Shown in pieces: positions 1 to 7,891 of a stretch of 64,000 nt of DNA. The stretch covers positions 1-64,000 of the forward strand of contig JAEUUP010000086.1 of NCBI GenBank assembly GCA_016787525.1. The letters run 5' to 3'. Position 1 is the first letter of the stretch. The number at the start of each line of letters is the position of its first letter. A program made the translations under genes and the position numbers. The notes under the pieces are model-generated. The model saw only the letters and a program-made list of their open reading frames with translations. It had not been told where the DNA came from and searched no databases. Source of the stretch: Saprospiraceae bacterium (lineage in GTDB: Bacteria; Bacteroidota; Bacteroidia; Chitinophagales; Saprospiraceae).

Positions 1-1
1 T

Positions 2-946
2 TATAACTGTACGCAAGCTGAGCTGTATGCCATCTGTCGCTTCATTTGGTTGATGTGCCAAGAACACTTAACGGGTTTTGCTGATTACAAAAGCAAATAC
101 ACGGCGGCACTCATCCTCGAAAATTTGGCACTTATCAAAACTGTTGAAGCGATGCCCAATCATGAAGCCCGAAAAGCCCCTATCAAGGACCTCCGTAAAG
201 ATTTGATTGTTGAGAGAACGGATGCCTCCAATTTGTTTAAACTCTTGGGCGGCTATTGTACAACGGCTGCGGGTACAGACACGGTTCTTAGCAACGCGAT
301 GCTTCACGAAGCGGGACAGGTTTATTTCGATAAAGTGAATTCTGGGTCTTGGAAAGAAATAGCGGGTCTATTGACGGCGATGTTATCGTTTGTTCGCAAC
401 AATACGGAGACTTTGCAAACGAATGGCTTTATGCCTGCTTCTTTTCTCAAACGACTTGAAGACAAACAAGTTGCTTTTGAAGCCGCTAAACTCAAATGGG
501 AAACCGAGTCGGAAGCCGCACCTGCCAGCACTGATACTAAAATCACTGCCAACAATGACCTCAAAAAACGCGCTATGGAGGTCGCCAGCGATGCCGCTTT
601 GGCTTTTATCACCCAGAAAGCGATTGCTCAAAAATTCGTATGGGCAACGGTTGCGGCACAAATACGCACCGAAAGACCGACTGGACTCGGCGGCAAAATC
701 ACTATCGGCGACACCAAAAAGGGGCTTGCCAATGTGACTGTCACGATACCCTCTTTGGGCTTGTCTGTCAAGAGTGATGCGGAAGGCCGCTACGAGTTTA
801 TGAACCTCGAAGCGGGTTCATACACCCTCGAATTTACCATAGAAGGCTACAACACCGTTGTTATTGCCGACCGTGAAGTGACAACAGGTGTCAAAGGTCG
901 CTTGAATGTGGCGATGGATGCGGTCGCCGTGGCGGCTTTTGCTTAA
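2..946 (+). CDS. Protein with C-terminal carboxypeptidase-regulatory-like domain (5' partial)
   Basis: The reading frame is open to the left edge, so the start lies outside the window; the TTG at 50 is only the first in-frame start-like codon. The last 80 or so residues read as a carboxypeptidase-regulatory-like (CarboxypepD_reg) beta-sandwich: a glycine-rich entry, a 'GLANVTVTIPSLGL' strand pair, 'SDAEGRYEFMNLEAGSYTLEF' split over two strands, and 'GYNTVVI'. In Bacteroidota this module is common on secreted and outer-membrane proteins. The helical N-terminal part, about 220 residues, is not recognised. The gene contains no copy of the iterated 10-mer found elsewhere. Confidence 0.7.
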   Translation, partial: YNCTQAELYAICRFIWLMCQEHLTGFADYKSKYTAALILENLALIKTVEAMPNHEARKAPIKDLRKDLIVERTDASNLFKLLGGYCTTAAGTDTVLSNAMLHEAGQVYFDKVNSGSWKEIAGLLTAMLSFVRNNTETLQTNGFMPASFLKRLEDKQVAFEAAKLKWETESEAAPASTDTKITANNDLKKRAMEVASDAALAFITQKAIAQKFVWATVAAQIRTERPTGLGGKITIGDTKKGLANVTVTIPSLGLSVKSDAEGRYEFMNLEAGSYTLEFTIEGYNTVVIADREVTTGVKGRLNVAMDAVAVAAFA

Positions 947-1053
947 TCAATCGTTGCTCTTGAGTTCGTAGCATCAGCATTGGCAAAAATGCCGTCAAAT
1001 AGAGGTGTTGATTCTATACATCTGAGCGTTGATTGGTTAAAGTTTGCGTTTAT

Positions 1054-1085
1054 AAGTATCGGATATTTTAAAATATCCGATACTT
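1054..1085. repeat. 32-bp perfect palindrome, TATCCGATAC family
   Basis: A perfect dyad in the 398-bp gap between the first two genes. Its arm carries AAGTATCGGATATTTT. The GTATCGGAT core recurs in palindromes at 47247-47332, 55947-56032 and 57410-57448. It could act as a terminator for the upstream gene, but it lacks a clear T-run. Apart from this and a promoter-like element near 1316, nothing else is visible in 947-1344. Confidence 0.6.
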
Positions 1086-1315
1086 GTTTATAACTTCTAT
1101 ACGAATCAAGGGGTTAAAGAATCTTTTATGCGTTGTTACAGATCGGTGTCGCTGCTGCAACAATATGAACATTCCCTAAAATTGACGCGTGTCCTTCTAT
1201 TCATGTTTGATAATTTTGGGAAAGAGAAGCGACTTTTTCTCTTGTCTTTTTGCAAATTTTCGTCTATTTTTTGGAGTGCCATACAGTGAACCCACTTATT
1301 TACAAAGAGAGATAG

Positions 1316-1323
1316 TATATTTG
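1316..1323 (+). promoter_or_regulatory. Bacteroidota -7 element (TATATTTG)
   Basis: Matches the TAnnTTTG -7 consensus of Bacteroidota sigma-A promoters. Transcription would start near 1330, inside the longest open frame of the next gene. This is the main reason for placing that gene's start at 1345 rather than at the upstream GTG (1189). No convincing -33 box is seen. Confidence 0.4.
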
Positions 1324-1344
1324 TACTCCAATAAATTTTTTCTT

Positions 1345-1881
1345 TTGAAAAGAATCACGACGATATTCATCCTATTATTGTTGCTGTTCAATGCGTTCGG
1401 CTATTATTTGTTGTTTAGTTACGAACAAGTACAAGCCCATCGCGTTACCTTGGAAACTGTCCCGAATTCTTCTTTTAAAGTCATAAAAATGCTTGTTTCG
1501 GTTTATGCCGATATTGAAGACCGTGAGTTTGAATATGTAGATGGTTCTTTTTTTTATGAAGGCAAAGCCTACACGATTGTCAAAAAACGTATCAAAAATG
1601 ATTCTCTGGAGTTGTATTGTCTCAATAATATGCGTGAAGACCAATTGAATACACAATTAGGGGATTTTCTCAATCAAAATATCATAAGTGGAAAAAATTC
1701 GGGCAACCAGCCCGCCAAAAAAATTCTCAAACAGTATTACAAGAGATATATCAACCCTGTAACGAATATTTTAGTCGTGTATCCCAAAATCATGGAAGAG
1801 GTATTCTGTGTCTTTGTTTTCAAAGATGCCATGACTCGTAAATCCCTCTCTCCACCCTCTCCTCCACCCAATTTTGTGTGA
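1345..1881 (+). CDS. Hypothetical protein with N-terminal membrane anchor
   Basis: The frame is open from a GTG at 1189, but no in-frame ATG precedes the membrane segment and a TAnnTTTG element lies at 1316. A TTG start at 1345 gives an N-terminus of (M)KRITTIFILLLLLF, a textbook signal anchor, so I chose it. The remaining 150 or so residues are predicted to be outside the cytoplasm: a 'YVDGSFFYEGKAYTIV' strand pair, a charged helical region and a proline/serine-rich tail. I recognise no family. Similar short anchored proteins of unknown function occur in Bacteroidota. The start is uncertain; the end is firm. Confidence 0.55.
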   Translation: MKRITTIFILLLLLFNAFGYYLLFSYEQVQAHRVTLETVPNSSFKVIKMLVSVYADIEDREFEYVDGSFFYEGKAYTIVKKRIKNDSLELYCLNNMREDQLNTQLGDFLNQNIISGKNSGNQPAKKILKQYYKRYINPVTNILVVYPKIMEEVFCVFVFKDAMTRKSLSPPSPPPNFV

Positions 1882-1999
1882 TTCTTTGATTTAATTTTAA
1901 TAAGGGCAATCAATAGTTGAGTGCTGCTTAGATTTTTAATATGCTAAGAGCTACGGCTTTTAGGCATATCTATTTTGTTATAAATCAATCATAACTAAA

Positions 2000-2716
2000 A
2001 TGAATGACAAGGATTCCATTATTTCACGCTATCACTACAACTCAGCTTATATTTGGGAGGCATTACCTAAAACAGAATTAGAAGAATTGCAAACAAACGC
2101 TCGTATCATCAAATATAAAAAAGGCGATGTTGTCTATCATGAAGGTGCCTATCCAAAGAGTTTGTTTATCATAGTCGAAGGCAAAGTCAAAATATACCAA
2201 ACGAATGAAAAAGGTGTTCGGCAGATTGTCTATATCTACATGAAAGGAGAGGCTTTTGGTCATAGGCAAGTGATTTGTCAACAAACTTATCCTGTGACAG
2301 CCATGGCTTTTGAAGATACAGAAGTGATGATGATTCCAAGTGAAGATTTTTTGTCGTTACTTGATAGATCATATTTCTTGACACGCAATCTTTTGCAAAG
2401 TTTGAGTATTGAATTTTCGGTTTGGGTCAATCGCATTGCTTCTTTTGCTCGAAAAACGGTTCGAGAACGTTTGGCATTGGCATTGTTGATTTTGCATGAG
2501 AAATTTATGCAAAAAGGTAAAGAATACCTGCCCGTTGTCATCAACATTACACGTACCGAGTTGGCGGAGTATGTCGGCGTGCCACTCGAAACACTTGTTC
2601 GCAATTTGAGTTTTTTCAAAGAAGAAGGCTGGATTCATCTGAATGGCAAACGTATTATTATCATGGATTATGAAGCAATTGTGAAAGCAATAGGTGAATA
2701 CCCCCCCTCAGTATAA
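2000..2716 (+). CDS. Crp/Fnr-family transcriptional regulator
   Basis: A 238-residue Crp/Fnr protein. The N-terminal cyclic-nucleotide-binding-like barrel spans about residues 20-125 (GDVVYHEG, 'LFIIVEGKVKIY', 'KGEAFGHRQV') and is followed by the dimer helix. A C-terminal winged helix with recognition helix 'VPLETLVRNL' lies near residue 197. The Glu and Arg that contact TTGA in FNR-type helices are present, but the usual Ser is Val. There is no N-terminal cysteine cluster, so it is not an Fe-S oxygen sensor of the E. coli FNR type. FNR-like boxes (TTGAT-N4-RTCAA) lie at 2796, 3839 and 7461, which suggests it controls the genes downstream. The C-terminal Pro-Pro-Ser-Val comes from a copy of the iterated 10-mer at 2704. 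Confidence 0.88.
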   Translation: MNDKDSIISRYHYNSAYIWEALPKTELEELQTNARIIKYKKGDVVYHEGAYPKSLFIIVEGKVKIYQTNEKGVRQIVYIYMKGEAFGHRQVICQQTYPVTAMAFEDTEVMMIPSEDFLSLLDRSYFLTRNLLQSLSIEFSVWVNRIASFARKTVRERLALALLILHEKFMQKGKEYLPVVINITRTELAEYVGVPLETLVRNLSFFKEEGWIHLNGKRIIIMDYEAIVKAIGEYPPSV

Positions 2717-2730
2717 AGAGGTATTTTGGA

Positions 2731-2772
2731 GGCATTTAGGAGCATGGTGGCTCTTAAATGCCTTTTTTTTTA
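2731..2772 (+). terminator. Intrinsic-type terminator after the Crp/Fnr gene
   Basis: Stem GGCATTTAGGAGC (2731-2743) pairs with the GCTCTTAAATGCC side (to 2762), followed by about ten T residues. It ends the regulator transcript before the FNR-box promoter at 2796. Confidence 0.85.
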
Positions 2773-2780
2773 ATTTATAC

Positions 2781-2840
2781 ATAAAACGCCAAAACTTGAT
2801 ATTTGTCAATATTCCCCCCCTCAGTATGCGCCTACCTTTG
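2781..2840 (+). promoter_or_regulatory. FNR-box promoter 1 (OmpA lipoprotein)
   Basis: FNR-like box TTGATATTTGTCAA at 2796-2809, -7 element TACCTTTG at 2833-2840. The box centre is 30.5 bp before the -7 start, placing it near -41 to -45, the class II activator position. A copy of the iterated 10-mer (2817) fills the spacer where a -33 box would sit. The 29 bp at 2781-2809 are repeated exactly at 3824-3852. Confidence 0.7.
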
Positions 2841-2868
2841 TGTTATTAAAAAACGAAATAATAATAAA

Positions 2869-3816
2869 ATGAAAAAGAAAGTTGCTTTATGGGGTTTTGG
2901 TATCCTCATCATCGTGTTTTTGATACCAAGTTGTGTGAGTAACAAGAAATATCAAGACATGGTCAAACAACACGCTTCGGCTGTTGAACGCTTCAATATT
3001 CTTAATAGGTCTTGCGAAGAACAGAGTAAAACATTAAGCGCAACAATTGAAAGTAAGCGCGAATTAGTTGCCAATCATTTGCGCGATTTGGCGGCTAAAG
3101 ATTCTCTTTTGCAAGCGGACAAAAGATTGGTGGCATCCTTGACAAAGGAAATTGATTTTATGCGCGGCAATAATACAAACCTTTTGGGTCGCTTGACAGA
3201 TTTGGCAGTTATTAACAAAACGGGCGCGGAAAGCATCCAACAATCCCTTAAAGCTATCAATGAGCAGAACGGGTATATCCGCGACCTTTCTAAATCCATT
3301 CAATCCAAAGATTCTTTGAATTTGGCTTTGGTGATGAATTTGAAACGCGCTTTGCAGGACATTAACGACGATGATGTGCAGATTGAGGTCAAAAAAGGTG
3401 TGGTTTATATCTCTTTATCCGACAAAATGCTCTATAAATCGGGCAGTGCGGACATCAATCCTCAAGCACTTGCTGTTTTGGGCAAAATTGCCAAAGTTTT
3501 AGACGACCACAAAAACTTGGATATTTTGGTGGAAGGTCATACTGATAATGTGCCTATTGCAACCACACAATTTGCCGACAATTGGGATTTGAGTACCAAA
3601 AGAGCAACGTCTGTTGTACGTGTTTTGCAATGGAAATACCATATCGAACCTGAACGCATGACCGCAGGTGGCCGGTCTGAATATGTGCCTAAAGCAGATA
3701 ATTTTAACGCAACAGGACGACAGCTCAATCGGCGTACAGAGATTATCCTTTTGCCGCAATTAGACCAATTTTTTAAACTACTTGAAAAAGATAAAAGCGT
3801 ATCCACAACACGATAA
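2869..3816 (+). CDS. OmpA-family lipoprotein
   Basis: A 315-residue lipoprotein. The signal peptide ends in lipobox LIPSC (Cys about residue 22). A long alpha-helical, probably coiled-coil segment follows (about 30-175). The C-terminal OmpA/MotB peptidoglycan-binding domain shows 'ILVEGHTDNVPI', 'NWDLSTKRATSVVRVL' and the closing 'NRRTEIIL'. It should tether the outer membrane to peptidoglycan. ATG 2869 is chosen because the -7 element (2833-2840) puts the transcript start near 2847; the longer frame from 2803 begins inside the promoter. An FNR-type box upstream suggests control by the neighbouring Crp/Fnr protein. Confidence 0.85.
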   Translation: MKKKVALWGFGILIIVFLIPSCVSNKKYQDMVKQHASAVERFNILNRSCEEQSKTLSATIESKRELVANHLRDLAAKDSLLQADKRLVASLTKEIDFMRGNNTNLLGRLTDLAVINKTGAESIQQSLKAINEQNGYIRDLSKSIQSKDSLNLALVMNLKRALQDINDDDVQIEVKKGVVYISLSDKMLYKSGSADINPQALAVLGKIAKVLDDHKNLDILVEGHTDNVPIATTQFADNWDLSTKRATSVVRVLQWKYHIEPERMTAGGRSEYVPKADNFNATGRQLNRRTEIILLPQLDQFFKLLEKDKSVSTTR

Positions 3817-3823
3817 AAATAAT

Positions 3824-3882
3824 ATAAAACGCCAAAACTTGATATTTGTCAAGTTTTGCTCATGCGAGAATGCGGATATTTG
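3824..3882 (+). promoter_or_regulatory. FNR-box promoter 2 (leader / candidate sRNA)
   Basis: Box TTGATATTTGTCAA at 3839-3852 lies in an exact 29-bp repeat of promoter 1. A weaker -7-like element, GATATTTG, lies at 3875-3882, one base from the spacing of the other two promoters. There is no iterated 10-mer in this spacer. Transcription would start near 3889. Confidence 0.55.
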
Positions 3883-3888
3883 GGTTTA

Positions 3889-4116
3889 GATTAAATTAAT
3901 TTGGTAAAGAGTTTAGATTCTTTAGAGACGATTACAATCATAAAAACATTCGGGTTTCAGCGGTTCTCTATTTGGTGTAAGCTTTCAAACCAATTTTTTA
4001 CGGCAGTGTTGGTTTGCTTTTCTCGAATAAGAACCTCCTGTGTTCTTTTTACTTCTGTATGAGAGAGTGCCTATTTTTTTAGTGACTATTAGGGGCTCTC
4101 TCCGCAGTTTTTTTTT
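3889..4116 (+). ncRNA. Candidate structured small RNA or attenuated leader
   Basis: The 320-bp gap before the universal stress gene has an FNR-box promoter at one end and an intrinsic-type terminator at the other. Between them are a CAAACCAA/TTGGTTTG hairpin (3986-4016) and an AAGAAC/GTTCTT hairpin (4029-4048) whose loop reads CCTCCTG, complementary to a Shine-Dalgarno-like sequence. The terminator (4061-4102 plus nine T) lies 20 bp before the next ATG. The layout fits an activator-controlled sRNA of about 230 nt, or a leader with conditional read-through into usp-otsAB. Both ends are inferred. Confidence 0.4.
4061..4116 (+). terminator. Intrinsic-type terminator upstream of the universal stress gene
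   Basis: GAGAGAG (4061-4067) pairs with CTCTCTC (4096-4102), with further inner pairs CCTA/TAGG, and is followed by nine T (4108-4116). It lies before a gene rather than after one, so it either ends a small RNA or works as an attenuator. Confidence 0.7.
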
Positions 4117-4136
4117 ACTTCTTACAAACAATTGTC

Positions 4137-5066
4137 ATGCTGATATATAAAATAAGCAAAATACTCGTTCCAATTGATTTTTCAAGTTTATCGGACAATG
4201 CCCTTCGTCATGCCGAGCAATTGGCTCATTTCACTACTTCTGATATTGAGTTACTGCATATCCTCCATCCAGATGAAATCAATAACGTTTGGGGTTGCCA
4301 AAACGATAAAGAGGATTATTTGAAATTTATAATAATTGAAACAAAGGTAAGATTGAAGCAGTTAGCAAGTTTACTTATACACAAACGGATTAGAACGTTT
4401 TTAAACGCGAAAATAGGCAAAACCGCCAATTGTGTCGTTAATGCTGCGAATGAAAGTCAAAGCGACTTAATTGTTATTGGTCACAATAATAAAACAAATA
4501 CTGGCAAATTAAATAGTCAAGTTGTCAATATTATCAGGAATGCAAACTGCCCTGTTATAACTATACCGCCTGAAGCAGAAAGTAACTCTTTGAATAAAAT
4601 CATTATACCTATCTGCGACCAACCTTTTATATTAGACAAAATAAAGTATGCACTGTCATTCGTCAAAGGCAATGATTCGGCTATTCATTTGGTCATTTTT
4701 TACCCTAATTTTGACAAGTCCGATAAAAGTAAGAAAATTTCAAGGCTTTTTGAGCAAGCCTTAGAATTGCTAAAAAGTCACCGCATAAAAATTTTTTATA
4801 CCTGCATCATGGGTGGCAACTATGTAAAAGATACCTTGCTGGTTGCTAAAAAACAAAAAGCGAATCTTATCATGATTTTAACACATCATACCAACTTCTT
4901 TCAACAATTTTTGAGGGCAGCCGACGAAGATAAATTTATACAAAAATCAAAAATCCCCTTGATGCTGATACCTGTTGATGCCAAAGGTTTGAAATTGGGG
5001 CAGCACCAATCGAATGATATGCGTAATCCCAAAAACTTAATTGCGGCTATTGTTGCACAAAATTAG
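4137..5066 (+). CDS. Tandem universal stress protein (UspA family)
   Basis: A 309-residue protein with two Usp domains. The first has the typical start 'ISKILVPIDFSSLSDNALRHA', ending near residue 145 with 'DLIVIGHNN' and 'CPVITIPP'. The second begins near 'NKIIIPICDQP' and ends 'KIPLMLIPV'. The nucleotide-binding G-2x-G-9x-G(S/T) signature is incomplete in both, so ATP binding is uncertain. It is probably co-transcribed with the trehalose gene (57 bp gap, no terminator). It sits behind an FNR-box promoter and leader, consistent with Usp genes often induced by oxygen limitation. A 10-mer copy directly follows its stop codon (5069). Confidence 0.85.
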   Translation: MLIYKISKILVPIDFSSLSDNALRHAEQLAHFTTSDIELLHILHPDEINNVWGCQNDKEDYLKFIIIETKVRLKQLASLLIHKRIRTFLNAKIGKTANCVVNAANESQSDLIVIGHNNKTNTGKLNSQVVNIIRNANCPVITIPPEAESNSLNKIIIPICDQPFILDKIKYALSFVKGNDSAIHLVIFYPNFDKSDKSKKISRLFEQALELLKSHRIKIFYTCIMGGNYVKDTLLVAKKQKANLIMILTHHTNFFQQFLRAADEDKFIQKSKIPLMLIPVDAKGLKLGQHQSNDMRNPKNLIAAIVAQN

Positions 5067-5123
5067 CCCCCCTCAGTATTCAAGCCCAATCTTAACAATA
5101 AAAATTACTTAAATTCTGAAATC

Positions 5124-7379
5124 ATGAAATTGAAAAATAAAAAACTCATCATTGTCTCAAATCGTTTGCCGATACGGTTAAGAGAAACAGATATAGGCAC
5201 TTTCATTGAAGAAAATAAGGGCGGCTTGACATCGGCAATAAATAAACTATTGGAAGACAAAACCCTCATAACGCAATTAGGCATCAACGAAATACATTGG
5301 ATAGGCACTGCGAAATGTACATCGCCCGTATGGCACGATAATAAAGAAGAAATAGATAAATTACCCTATAAAGTAAAACCTATTTTTATACCCAGCAAAC
5401 TAAAAACAAGTTTTATTGACGGATTTTCCCTCACAACGCTTTTACCGCTTTTGCTCTATTTTCCTTCTTATGCTGAATACAATCAAGAATGGTTTGACGC
5501 ATATCGAGCAGCGAATGAATTGTTTTATAAAAAAATAAGCACCGTTGCACAAGAAGGAGATATTGTTTGGGTACAAGATTATCATCTGTTTTTATTGCCC
5601 GAAATGCTGCGACAAGACTATAAAAACATCGCTGTTGGTTTGTTTTTGCATACGCCTTTCCCTTCGTTTGAGATGATTCGGTTGTTGCCGCAAAAGTGGC
5701 GCGACCAAATACTGAGGGGTATGCTCGGTGCGGATTTAGTGGGTTTTCAAACAGGCGATTATGTACAACATTTTGAAAGAACGGTGCAACAATTGCTTGA
5801 AAAAGAGTATAATGATGTTATTTTCAAAAAAACAAAAATTGATAAGTTTGCAATGGGGATTGATTTTGAACGGTATAATACGGCTTTCAATCTCCCTGAA
5901 GTTAAAGCATTTAGAGACAATTTTCATGAAAAACTGTCAACAACCAAACTCATCGTTTCGATAGATAAGTTCGACTACGCAAAAGGTGTTTCAAATCGTT
6001 TGGAAGGATATGCGTTTTTTCTCGAAAAATATCCCGAGTGGCAGCGGCACGTCACCTTTATATTGTCTATAACACCCTCTCGACATGATTTGACGAAATA
6101 TGCTACACTCAAAAAAAAGGTGGAAGAGACTGTTAAGCACATCAATAATCGTTTTGGTACGCCCGATTGGTTGCCAATTATTTATAGATATGACACATGG
6201 GCATTTGAAAGAATTGTCGGTTTATACTCCGTTGCGGATATTGCACTCATCACACCTTTGCGCGATGGTATGAACCTCCTCGCAAAAGAATTTGTTGCCA
6301 CACGTTTCGATAAACAAGGTGTTTTGATATTGAGCGATATGGCGGGTGCTGCCGAAGAATTGAAAGATGCTGTTTTGACGCATCCGACCGATGTTGAAGA
6401 TATTGCCAACAAAATACGTTATGCCTTGCTGATGACACCACAAGAACAAGAAACGCGGATGACGAGAATGCAAGAACTCATCGCAAAACACAATGTGCAA
6501 GTGTGGGCAGAGGACTTTTTGACTCAACTCGACAAAGTTAAAACTATGAAATCACACACCAAACCTTTGCTTTTAGATGACAAAAAAAAACTACTCGAAG
6601 ATTTCAAAAAAGCCCGTAAACGGTTGATTATCTTAGACTATGATGGCACTTTAGTTGATTTCAGGTTGAACCCCAACAGTGCAAAGCCAAGTATAGAGTT
6701 ACTGTCTTTATTGAAAAGACTGTCAAAACATAGAAACAACCACATCGTCATTAACAGTGGGCGCAATGCCGAAAACTTAGAAGAATGGTTTGGTCATTTG
6801 CCCATAACACTTATTGCAGAACACGGTTTAATGGTGCGCCCACAATATGGGCATGACTGGGAAATGCCCAAAAACCTAAAAACCAAATGGAAAGATAAAA
6901 TCAGACCTACCATTCAAGAGGCTGTTAACCGCAGCTCTGAATCAACGCTTGAAGAAAAAACGTTTTCACTCGTATGGCATTATGAGCGTATGAATATTGA
7001 TACAGCGCGGTTGCGTATTAATCAACTCATCAAGGACTTGTCAAGCACATTACAATATCACAAATTAGAAATTTTGCATAGCAAAAAAATAGTTGAAATC
7101 CGTCCAAAAGGCATGGACAAAGGCTCGGCGATAAACAAACTACTAACAGAAAATACATACAATTTTATTCTGGCAATGGGCGATGACCTCACCGATGAAA
7201 ACATGTTTAGTGCTTTATCGGAAGAAAAAGCCTATACAATCAAGATTGGTCAAGGGGCGACCTGTGCCGAATATCGGCTCGCAGGTCCCCTTTGGACAAT
7301 CGCACTTTTAGAAAATTTGGCTGGTTTTAATGAAAAAGAAAAAGACAGTGTTTTTTTTAGCTTGATTTCAACCCTTTAA
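5124..7379 (+). CDS. otsA-otsB fusion: Bifunctional trehalose-6-phosphate synthase/phosphatase
   Basis: A 751-residue fusion. Residues 1 to about 475 are a GT20 trehalose-6-phosphate synthase ('SNRLPIRL', 'NKGGLTSAI', 'WVQDYHLFLLPEML', 'LFLHTPFPS', 'TPLRDGMNLLAKEFVA'). From about 485 a HAD-type phosphatase follows, with the nucleophile motif DYDGT near 505, 'INSGRN', and the metal-binding 'MGDDLTDENMF'. It would convert UDP-glucose and glucose-6-phosphate to trehalose through the phosphate intermediate. Such fusions occur in Bacteroidota and in plants. It is downstream of the Usp gene and ends at a strong terminator (7406-7439). An 'ILRG' near residue 198 is encoded by a 10-mer copy (5710). 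Confidence 0.93.
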   Translation: MKLKNKKLIIVSNRLPIRLRETDIGTFIEENKGGLTSAINKLLEDKTLITQLGINEIHWIGTAKCTSPVWHDNKEEIDKLPYKVKPIFIPSKLKTSFIDGFSLTTLLPLLLYFPSYAEYNQEWFDAYRAANELFYKKISTVAQEGDIVWVQDYHLFLLPEMLRQDYKNIAVGLFLHTPFPSFEMIRLLPQKWRDQILRGMLGADLVGFQTGDYVQHFERTVQQLLEKEYNDVIFKKTKIDKFAMGIDFERYNTAFNLPEVKAFRDNFHEKLSTTKLIVSIDKFDYAKGVSNRLEGYAFFLEKYPEWQRHVTFILSITPSRHDLTKYATLKKKVEETVKHINNRFGTPDWLPIIYRYDTWAFERIVGLYSVADIALITPLRDGMNLLAKEFVATRFDKQGVLILSDMAGAAEELKDAVLTHPTDVEDIANKIRYALLMTPQEQETRMTRMQELIAKHNVQVWAEDFLTQLDKVKTMKSHTKPLLLDDKKKLLEDFKKARKRLIILDYDGTLVDFRLNPNSAKPSIELLSLLKRLSKHRNNHIVINSGRNAENLEEWFGHLPITLIAEHGLMVRPQYGHDWEMPKNLKTKWKDKIRPTIQEAVNRSSESTLEEKTFSLVWHYERMNIDTARLRINQLIKDLSSTLQYHKLEILHSKKIVEIRPKGMDKGSAINKLLTENTYNFILAMGDDLTDENMFSALSEEKAYTIKIGQGATCAEYRLAGPLWTIALLENLAGFNEKEKDSVFFSLISTL

Positions 7380-7405
7380 TGGAAGCTCATTCATACTTTT
7401 AGAGG

Positions 7406-7439
7406 GCACACTATACTACTAATAGTGTGCTTTTTTTTT
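7406..7439 (+). terminator. Intrinsic-type terminator after otsAB
   Basis: Perfect 9-bp stem GCACACTAT/ATAGTGTGC followed by nine T. It separates the usp-otsAB unit from the next FNR-box promoter. Confidence 0.93.
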
Positions 7440-7460
7440 AATTGACGAATGTACCAAAAC

Positions 7461-7505
7461 TTGATTTTTATCAAGGTTTAGCCCCTCAGTATACGCCTAT
7501 CTTTG
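7461..7505 (+). promoter_or_regulatory. FNR-box promoter 3 (small protein and glycosyltransferase)
   Basis: Perfect FNR-type box TTGATTTTTATCAA (7461-7474) and -7 element TATCTTTG (7498-7505). The centre-to--7 spacing is again 30.5 bp. The 10-mer copy at 7482 sits exactly as far from the box centre as in promoter 1 (14.5 bp), and surrounding bases also match, so the two promoters look homologous. Confidence 0.75.
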
Positions 7506-7549
7506 TACTATAAATTTGACCTTTAATCATTTATTAAAAAATATAAATT

Positions 7550-7837
7550 ATGAAAAACATAAAATTCGATGCTGCTCAAGAAGCGATTCAACATTACAGA
7601 ACAATAGGTTATGATTTTATCTTCACACAAGAAGTTATTAAAAAAGAAGACCCACACAATTGGGAGATTGAGGCTGTTCACACTTTCATTGACAAAAAAA
7701 ACACAATGCAAAGTAACATCGTTTATGCTCTACGCTCTAAAATGAAAGAGAAAAAAGGCATCATTGTACGTCGTTTAGGGCTGATGGCACTACCTTTCAA
7801 AGTGCATTTTTTGCAGCAGGTAGAGCTTTGTCAGTGA
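7550..7837 (+). CDS. Small hypothetical protein
   Basis: A 95-residue protein with no signal peptide or membrane segment and many charged residues, including a Lys-rich stretch near 63-68. It shows alternating helix ('FDAAQEAIQHYRTIGY') and strand ('IEAVHTFIDKKN'). I do not recognise the family. It is the first gene after FNR-box promoter 3 and is followed within 54 bp by the glycosyltransferase, so it is a likely member of the Crp/Fnr regulon. Confidence 0.6.
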   Translation: MKNIKFDAAQEAIQHYRTIGYDFIFTQEVIKKEDPHNWEIEAVHTFIDKKNTMQSNIVYALRSKMKEKKGIIVRRLGLMALPFKVHFLQQVELCQ

Positions 7838-7891
7838 GTAAATTACCCCCCCTCAGTATGTTAACGCTTTTGGTCACTAAAAAATAAAAAA

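Noticed and set aside
1189-1344. N-terminal extension of the hypothetical membrane protein
   Set aside because: The region contains the likely -7 element (1316-1323), and the encoded residues look random; the anchor begins cleanly at 1345.
2000-2716. Oxygen-sensing Fe-S FNR protein
   Set aside because: There is no N-terminal cysteine cluster; only the DNA-binding specificity looks FNR-like.
2803-2868. Upstream start for the OmpA lipoprotein
   Set aside because: It would start inside the FNR-box promoter and bury the lipoprotein signal.
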